This document shows positions 60,831 to 64,000 of a stretch of DNA of 64,000 bases, one piece after another. Position numbers and translations under genes: made by a program. Source of the stretch: Kriegella sp965368185 (lineage in GTDB: Bacteria > Bacteroidota > Bacteroidia > Flavobacteriales > Flavobacteriaceae); the NCBI GenBank assembly GCA_965368185.1, contig CBDULZ010000016.1, forward strand, positions 1-64,000, in the 5' to 3' direction. Numbering within the stretch: the stretch's first letter is position 1; each line of letters begins with the position of its first letter. The notes beneath the pieces are model-generated. The model made no database searches. It was not told where the DNA came from and saw only the letters and a program-made list of their open reading frames with translations.

Positions 60831-62075
60831 CTACACCAAGCTGATCTCGTTCTTTGTTGCCGTCAATTCGCAAATTTTTACAATTACTTCAACCGCCTTT
60901 TGCATGCTTTCTACGGGTACGTATTCATATTTTCCATGAAAATTATGACCACCAGCAAATATATTGGGGCAGGGGAGTCCCATAAAACTTAGTTGTGAAC
61001 CGTCGGTACCTCCGCGAATGGGTTTGATAATAGGTTTTACACCAACTGCCTCCATGGCTTCTTTGGCAATATCGACAATATGCATAACGGGTTCTAACTT
61101 TTCACGCATATTGTAATATTGGTCCTTTAGTTCCAACTGAATACAATTACCATGAACATCATTTAGCTCTTCGGCAACATCGCGCAATAATTGTTTACGT
61201 TTTTCAAAGTTACCCTTATCATGGTCACGAACGATCAATTCGAATTCGGCATGTTCGATTTCCCCTTTCATATGGTGAATATGGAAAAAACCTTCCCTGC
61301 CCGAAGTACGTTGTGGAATTTCATTTGGGGGCAGCAGCTCTATAAACTCATTAGTGATGGTTATGGCGTTTATCATTTTGTCTTTGGCATAGCCCGGATG
61401 AACACTTTTTCCTGTAATTATGACCTTTGCGCTTGCCGCATTAAAGTTTTCGTATTCGAGTTCCCCAACCTGGCTGCCATCCATGGTGTAGGCCCAATCG
61501 GCCGAAAACTTGGCCACATCGAACTTATGGGCTCCCCGACCGATTTCTTCGTCGGGGGTAAAGCCAATTTTTATGGTGCCGTGTTTTATTTCGGGGTGCT
61601 GAATTAAGTATTCCATGGCGGTAACGATTTCCGTAATGCCCGCTTTGTCATCGGCGCCCAATAGTGTTGTTCCATCGGTCGTAATTAAGGTCTGACCTTT
61701 GTACAGTAGTAGGTCTTCGAAATAATCGGGAGATAAAATTATATTTTTCTCCTTGTTCAAGACAATGTCGCCACCATCATAATTGGTAATGAGCTGCGGC
61801 CGCACATTGGTGCCTGAGAAATCGGGAGAAGTATCAAAATGGGAAATAAAGCCGATAGTGGGTACTTGGTTTTCAATGTTGCTTGGTAGGGTCGCCATGA
61901 TATAGGCGTTGGCGTCTATTGAAACGTCATTCATACCAATTTTCTTAAGCTCCTCGACAAGAAGGTTAGCCAAATTCCATTGCTTTTCAGTGCTAGGGGT
62001 TGTGTCAGAAGTGGGATCGCTCTGCGTGTCCTTGGTAACATAGCTGATAAATCGATCAATAATAAGCTGCATCAA
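60831..62075 (-). CDS. pepT: Peptidase T (tripeptide aminopeptidase)
   Basis: Cytoplasmic M20B zinc aminopeptidase of 414 residues that removes the N-terminal residue from tripeptides. Metal and catalytic residues: SHFDTSPD (first His and Asp), GADDKAGI (bridging Asp), DEEIGRGA (catalytic and binding Glu pair), MDGSQVGELEYENFNAA and FAGGHNFHGKYEYVP (final His). All are intact. ATG at 62075. It is divergent from the TonB receptor that leaves the window, 138 bases away. Confidence 0.96.
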   Translation of the reverse strand: MMQLIIDRFISYVTKDTQSDPTSDTTPSTEKQWNLANLLVEELKKIGMNDVSIDANAYIMATLPSNIENQVPTIGFISHFDTSPDFSGTNVRPQLITNYDGGDIVLNKEKNIILSPDYFEDLLLYKGQTLITTDGTTLLGADDKAGITEIVTAMEYLIQHPEIKHGTIKIGFTPDEEIGRGAHKFDVAKFSADWAYTMDGSQVGELEYENFNAASAKVIITGKSVHPGYAKDKMINAITITNEFIELLPPNEIPQRTSGREGFFHIHHMKGEIEHAEFELIVRDHDKGNFEKRKQLLRDVAEELNDVHGNCIQLELKDQYYNMREKLEPVMHIVDIAKEAMEAVGVKPIIKPIRGGTDGSQLSFMGLPCPNIFAGGHNFHGKYEYVPVESMQKAVEVIVKICELTATKNEISLV

Positions 62076-62213
62076 TTAGTTTTTCTTAAAAATACAATAA
62101 TGGAGAATAAGTATTCACAAAACCGAGTCAATACCTAACAAATCTTACGGGTTTTCTCACATAATGGGTAAAATTCCGTAACTTTTAAACAATATTAACT
62201 CAAAAAAAACTAT

Positions 62214-64000
62214 ATGAACAAGCTTTATTTCTGTGTTTTCGTTTTCTTGTGGACCGTTGGCTTTGCCAGCGCTCAGATAACGGGGACTGTATTAGATGAT
62301 GATGGAACACCACTTCCCGGTGCATCCATAGTTAAAAAAGGAACCACAACGGGTACCACAACCGATTTTGATGGTAATTTCACCCTTGATGTGGTAATGG
62401 GCGACACCCTGGTTGTCTCCTATATTGGTTTTGAGACCAAGGAAGTGACTGTCAACAGCACCGAAATGAGCATCCAGTTGACATCCGGTGTGGCGCTATC
62501 AGAGGTCATCATTGTGGGGTCTAGAAACCCCAATCGAACGGCTACCGAAAGTACGGTTCCCGTCGATGTAATCGATATTAGTGAACTAAATAATGTGGCT
62601 CCCCAAGTCAATCTCAATCAAATTCTGAATTATGTGGCCCCCTCGTTCACCTCGAATACCCAGACGATTTCCGATGGTACCGATCACATTGATCCGGCTT
62701 CTTTACGCGGTTTAGGTCCAGATCAGGTTTTAGTACTGATAAACGGCAAACGAAGACATACATCTTCACTTATCAATGTAAACGGAACTTTTGGTAGGGG
62801 AAGTGTAGGTACCGATTTAAATGCTATTCCCGCGGCGGCCATTCAGCGCATTGAAGTGCTACGTGACGGGGCGGCTGCACAATATGGTTCCGATGCAATT
62901 GCGGGTGTCATCAATATAATACTGAACAAAAGTGTCAATGAATTGACCACTACGGTTACCACCGGAGCTAATTTTACGAAAAATGCAAACGACCAAACCG
63001 GTGGTGTAGACGGTGCGACAACAAATATTGCGGCCAGTTATGGTGTTCCTTTAGGCGATAATGGAGGATTTATAAATTTCTCAGGTGATTTTGATGTGAG
63101 GAACGAATATAGCCGAATGAAAGAATGGGAAGGCGAAATATTTAATCTTTACAATACTGTGGAAAGAGTCGCTTCCGCCGATGGCTACGATATTAGTAAT
63201 TTGTTGGATGATGACGTAGATGATGTTATTCAATATGCCAACCAAGCGGGAATTAATTTAAATGGAGCTTCGACGAAGGAAGAGCTGGGGGGTGTCCTCG
63301 GAGCCGATGCGACTCAAGCCGAACTTTCCGCACGTGGGCAAGAACGTAGTGATTACAACATGCGTGTTGGCCAATCGGCATTGCGCGGTGGACGATTATT
63401 CGGTAATTTCTCACTTCCTTTGGATGACAACGGAACCGAAGTCTACGCTTTTGCGGGAATCAGTTCACGAACCGGAAATTCGGCTGGTTTTTATAGGCTA
63501 CCCAACCAAAGCAGAACCTATACCCCAGCATATATTGACGGATTTCTACCGGAAATAAATTCAAATATCAAAGATCAATCGATTTCGGTCGGTATCAAAG
63601 GCTTGATTGGGGATTGGAGTGTTGATTTAAGCAACACCTATGGTAAAAACGCCTTTTTGTATACTATAGGCAATACATTTAATGCCTCAATGCAAAATGC
63701 CTCCCCTACTTTTTTCGATGCGGGCGGATTTTCATTTTTACAAAATACCGCCAATCTCGATGTGACCCAATTCTTTGATGACGTGATGTCAGGATTTAAC
63801 GTTGCTTTTGGCGCAGAATACAGGGTCGAAAACTACGATATAATCGCTGGGGAGGAAGCATCTTATGCCCAATATACGGCAAATGGACAGCGGATTACCC
63901 TAGCCTCCCAACAGCCTTCACAAGATTTCTTTGGAAATTCAAGGCCAGGAGGCTCACAGGTATTCCCAGGATTTGCTCCGGCGAATGAACTATCTAGGGG
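62214..64000 (+). CDS. TonB-dependent receptor, 5' part
   Basis: Outer-membrane receptor whose gene runs off the end of the window; 595 codons are visible without a stop. A signal peptide (MNKLYFCVFVFLWTVGFASA) leads to a carboxypeptidase-regulatory-like domain (ITGTVLDDDGTPLPGASI onward, about 22-105). The plug includes SLRGLGPDQVLVLINGKRRH and RIEVLRDGAAAQYGSDAIAG. Barrel strands follow. It lacks the DASAAAIYG motif of SusC proteins, so it is an ordinary TonB receptor rather than part of a SusCD pair. The ligand is unknown, and any partner gene would lie beyond the window. Confidence 0.93.
   Translation, partial: MNKLYFCVFVFLWTVGFASAQITGTVLDDDGTPLPGASIVKKGTTTGTTTDFDGNFTLDVVMGDTLVVSYIGFETKEVTVNSTEMSIQLTSGVALSEVIIVGSRNPNRTATESTVPVDVIDISELNNVAPQVNLNQILNYVAPSFTSNTQTISDGTDHIDPASLRGLGPDQVLVLINGKRRHTSSLINVNGTFGRGSVGTDLNAIPAAAIQRIEVLRDGAAAQYGSDAIAGVINIILNKSVNELTTTVTTGANFTKNANDQTGGVDGATTNIAASYGVPLGDNGGFINFSGDFDVRNEYSRMKEWEGEIFNLYNTVERVASADGYDISNLLDDDVDDVIQYANQAGINLNGASTKEELGGVLGADATQAELSARGQERSDYNMRVGQSALRGGRLFGNFSLPLDDNGTEVYAFAGISSRTGNSAGFYRLPNQSRTYTPAYIDGFLPEINSNIKDQSISVGIKGLIGDWSVDLSNTYGKNAFLYTIGNTFNASMQNASPTFFDAGGFSFLQNTANLDVTQFFDDVMSGFNVAFGAEYRVENYDIIAGEEASYAQYTANGQRITLASQQPSQDFFGNSRPGGSQVFPGFAPANELSR

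Overview
The window is a stretch of a Flavobacteriaceae (Bacteroidota) chromosome, probably a marine genus. The basis is a SusC/SusD pair with a carboxypeptidase-regulatory-like receptor N-terminus, many DUF families typical of the group (DUF4197, DUF1573, DUF3276, DUF4920, DUF1684, DUF6268), the family-specific cyclophilin-FKBP fusion, and recurrent promoter elements of the Bacteroidota type (TAnnTTTG, often TATATTTG). Base composition looks AT-rich and even. I see no rRNA, tRNA, CRISPR array, insertion sequence or phage. This is mostly a stable housekeeping and envelope region with a few decaying accessory genes.

Layout. 0-3.5 kb: release factor 1, OMP decarboxylase and an alpha/beta hydrolase. 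3.6-10.2 kb: a SusC/SusD outer-membrane uptake pair, divergent from a LytTR response regulator and LytS-type kinase. 10.3-16.9 kb: DUF4197 lipoprotein, PurU, the fused B12 mutase/G-protein IcmF and an Lrp/AsnC regulator. 17-20 kb: an MscS channel, a secreted esterase-like protein and a DUF1684 lipoprotein. 20-25 kb: ammonium uptake (GlnK-AmtB-porin), the fluoride channel CrcB, small membrane proteins and a MazG-like pyrophosphohydrolase. 25-31 kb: IlvE, MnmD, a TIGR01777 oxidoreductase, GrpE and DnaJ. 31-36 kb: a tight operon of ABC ATPase, ABC permease, MscS channel, DUF6268 barrel and a sigma-54-type activator without a DNA-binding domain. 36-45 kb: PPK2, M28 peptidase, the dual PPIase, cold-shock protein, peroxiredoxin and a thioredoxin-like protein. 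45-52 kb: BASS transporter, PlsC-like acyltransferase, a broken CPBP protease and a large M14 carboxypeptidase. 52-57.5 kb: PUR-domain protein, ABC exporter, NusB, DUF1573, YajC and a Gfo/Idh oxidoreductase. 57.6-64 kb: small enzymes, a decayed membrane-protein region, PepT and the 5' part of a TonB-dependent receptor that leaves the window.

The most interesting signal is a set of four very short genes (27-59 codons), all on the minus strand in gaps that would usually be left blank. Each encodes one transmembrane helix, and all four share Phe4, Leu8, Leu11, Asn15 and Ser22 at identical positions from the start codon. One lies 17 bases upstream of crcB, one has its own TATATTTG promoter, and two form a tandem pair. 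I know of no described family with this pattern. Secondary points are the ABC-MscS-barrel-activator operon, the GAFTSA substitution in its activator, the two-motif zinc region of DnaJ, an unusual active-site residue in IcmF, and a possible small RNA after dnaJ.

How the genes work together: AmtB, GlnK and the porin form an ammonium-uptake module. SusCD with the adjacent two-component system looks like a locally controlled nutrient-uptake locus that lacks degradative enzymes. GrpE-DnaJ followed by the envelope operon suggests a stress-related neighbourhood, though that link is inference from position only.
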